Shown one piece after another: positions 5,861-6,027 of a stretch of 6,027 bases of DNA. Position 1 is the first letter of the stretch. Every line of letters begins with the position of its first letter. This stretch comes from Candidatus Hodarchaeota archaeon. Its GTDB lineage: Archaea > Asgardarchaeota > Heimdallarchaeia > Hodarchaeales > YT1-057. The stretch is taken from positions 1 to 6,027 of the forward strand of contig JAEOTI010000090.1 in assembly GCA_016839955.1 (NCBI GenBank). Direction: 5' to 3'. The notes under the pieces were generated by a model. It saw only the letters and a list, made by a program, of their open reading frames with translations. It was not told the DNA's origin and made no database searches. The translations under genes were made by a program, and so were the position numbers.

Positions 5861-5867
5861 TCCTTCC
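5861..5867 (-). promoter_or_regulatory. Ribosome binding site for the TTG-started GTPase gene
   Basis: On the minus strand GGAAGGA lies six bases before the TTG at 5854-5852. There is no in-frame ATG between the upstream sequence and the P-loop, so this site supports the TTG start. Confidence 0.55.
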
Positions 5868-5954
5868 TTTTTCCTTAAGTAAAATTGAAAGAATATTTGA
5901 GATTGAATACTTCCATTTATTCTTCTTAGTTATGTTTTTCCCTTTTTCTTAAGC
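5866..5954. repeat. Two copies of a CCTTTTTC(C)TTAAG motif upstream of the GTPase gene
   Basis: CCTTTTTCCTTAAGT (5866-5880) and CCTTTTTCTTAAGC (5941-5954) lie 75 bp apart. A third version, TCTTTTCCTTAAGT, is on the minus strand at 2446-2433, upstream of the SCP-2-like gene. They could be a shared regulatory element or low-complexity coincidence in AT-rich DNA. The remaining upstream sequence to 6027 shows no gene. Confidence 0.3.
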
Positions 5955-6027
5955 TATTTACTTTCTAACTTCAATATTCTTTAAAACAAGCTCTCGGTAT
6001 TATTTAAGATCTAATACTCCAATTACT

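Overview
The window looks like AT-rich archaeal DNA, most likely from an Asgard (Promethearchaeota) lineage. It combines an Alba-like protein, archaeal-type Shine-Dalgarno sites (GGTGAT) and TTG starts with eukaryotic-signature folds: an Arf-like small GTPase fused to a longin-like domain, and a protein that reads as longin followed by a DENN-like module. These are assignments by eye from motifs and strand/helix patterns; no database search was possible.

Layout. On the minus strand, positions 2411 to 123 hold a probable three-gene unit, transcribed right to left: an SCP-2 sterol-carrier-like protein, an Alba-like nucleic-acid-binding protein, and a large exported, membrane-anchored eight-repeat beta-propeller with calcium-loop motifs. 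Directly after the propeller lies a 49-bp stretch (118-70) that encodes a diverged copy of the last 15 codons and stop of the Alba-like gene. The propeller gene therefore sits between two copies of the Alba 3' end. A divergent intergenic region (2412-2702) separates this unit from a plus-strand gene (2703-3764) for the longin/DENN-like protein. After a 237-bp spacer comes a plus-strand seven-helix membrane protein (4002-4793). It converges, with only 20 bp between stops and a hairpin plus T-tract terminator, on a minus-strand gene (5854-4814) for a GTPase-longin fusion with degenerate switch regions. The last 173 bp (5855-6027) are its upstream region and contain no visible gene.

How the genes may work together. 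The right half suggests a membrane-linked GTPase regulatory neighbourhood: a candidate DENN-type regulator, a 7TM protein with receptor-like topology, and an Arf-like GTPase that keeps nucleotide-binding motifs but lacks the catalytic glutamine. The left half pairs a lipid-binding SCP-2 fold with an Alba protein and a cell-surface propeller; no common pathway can be read from the sequence. The most interesting points are the possible archaeal longin-DENN protein, the pseudo-GTPase-like switch of the longin fusion, and the Alba 3'-end duplication flanking the propeller gene.
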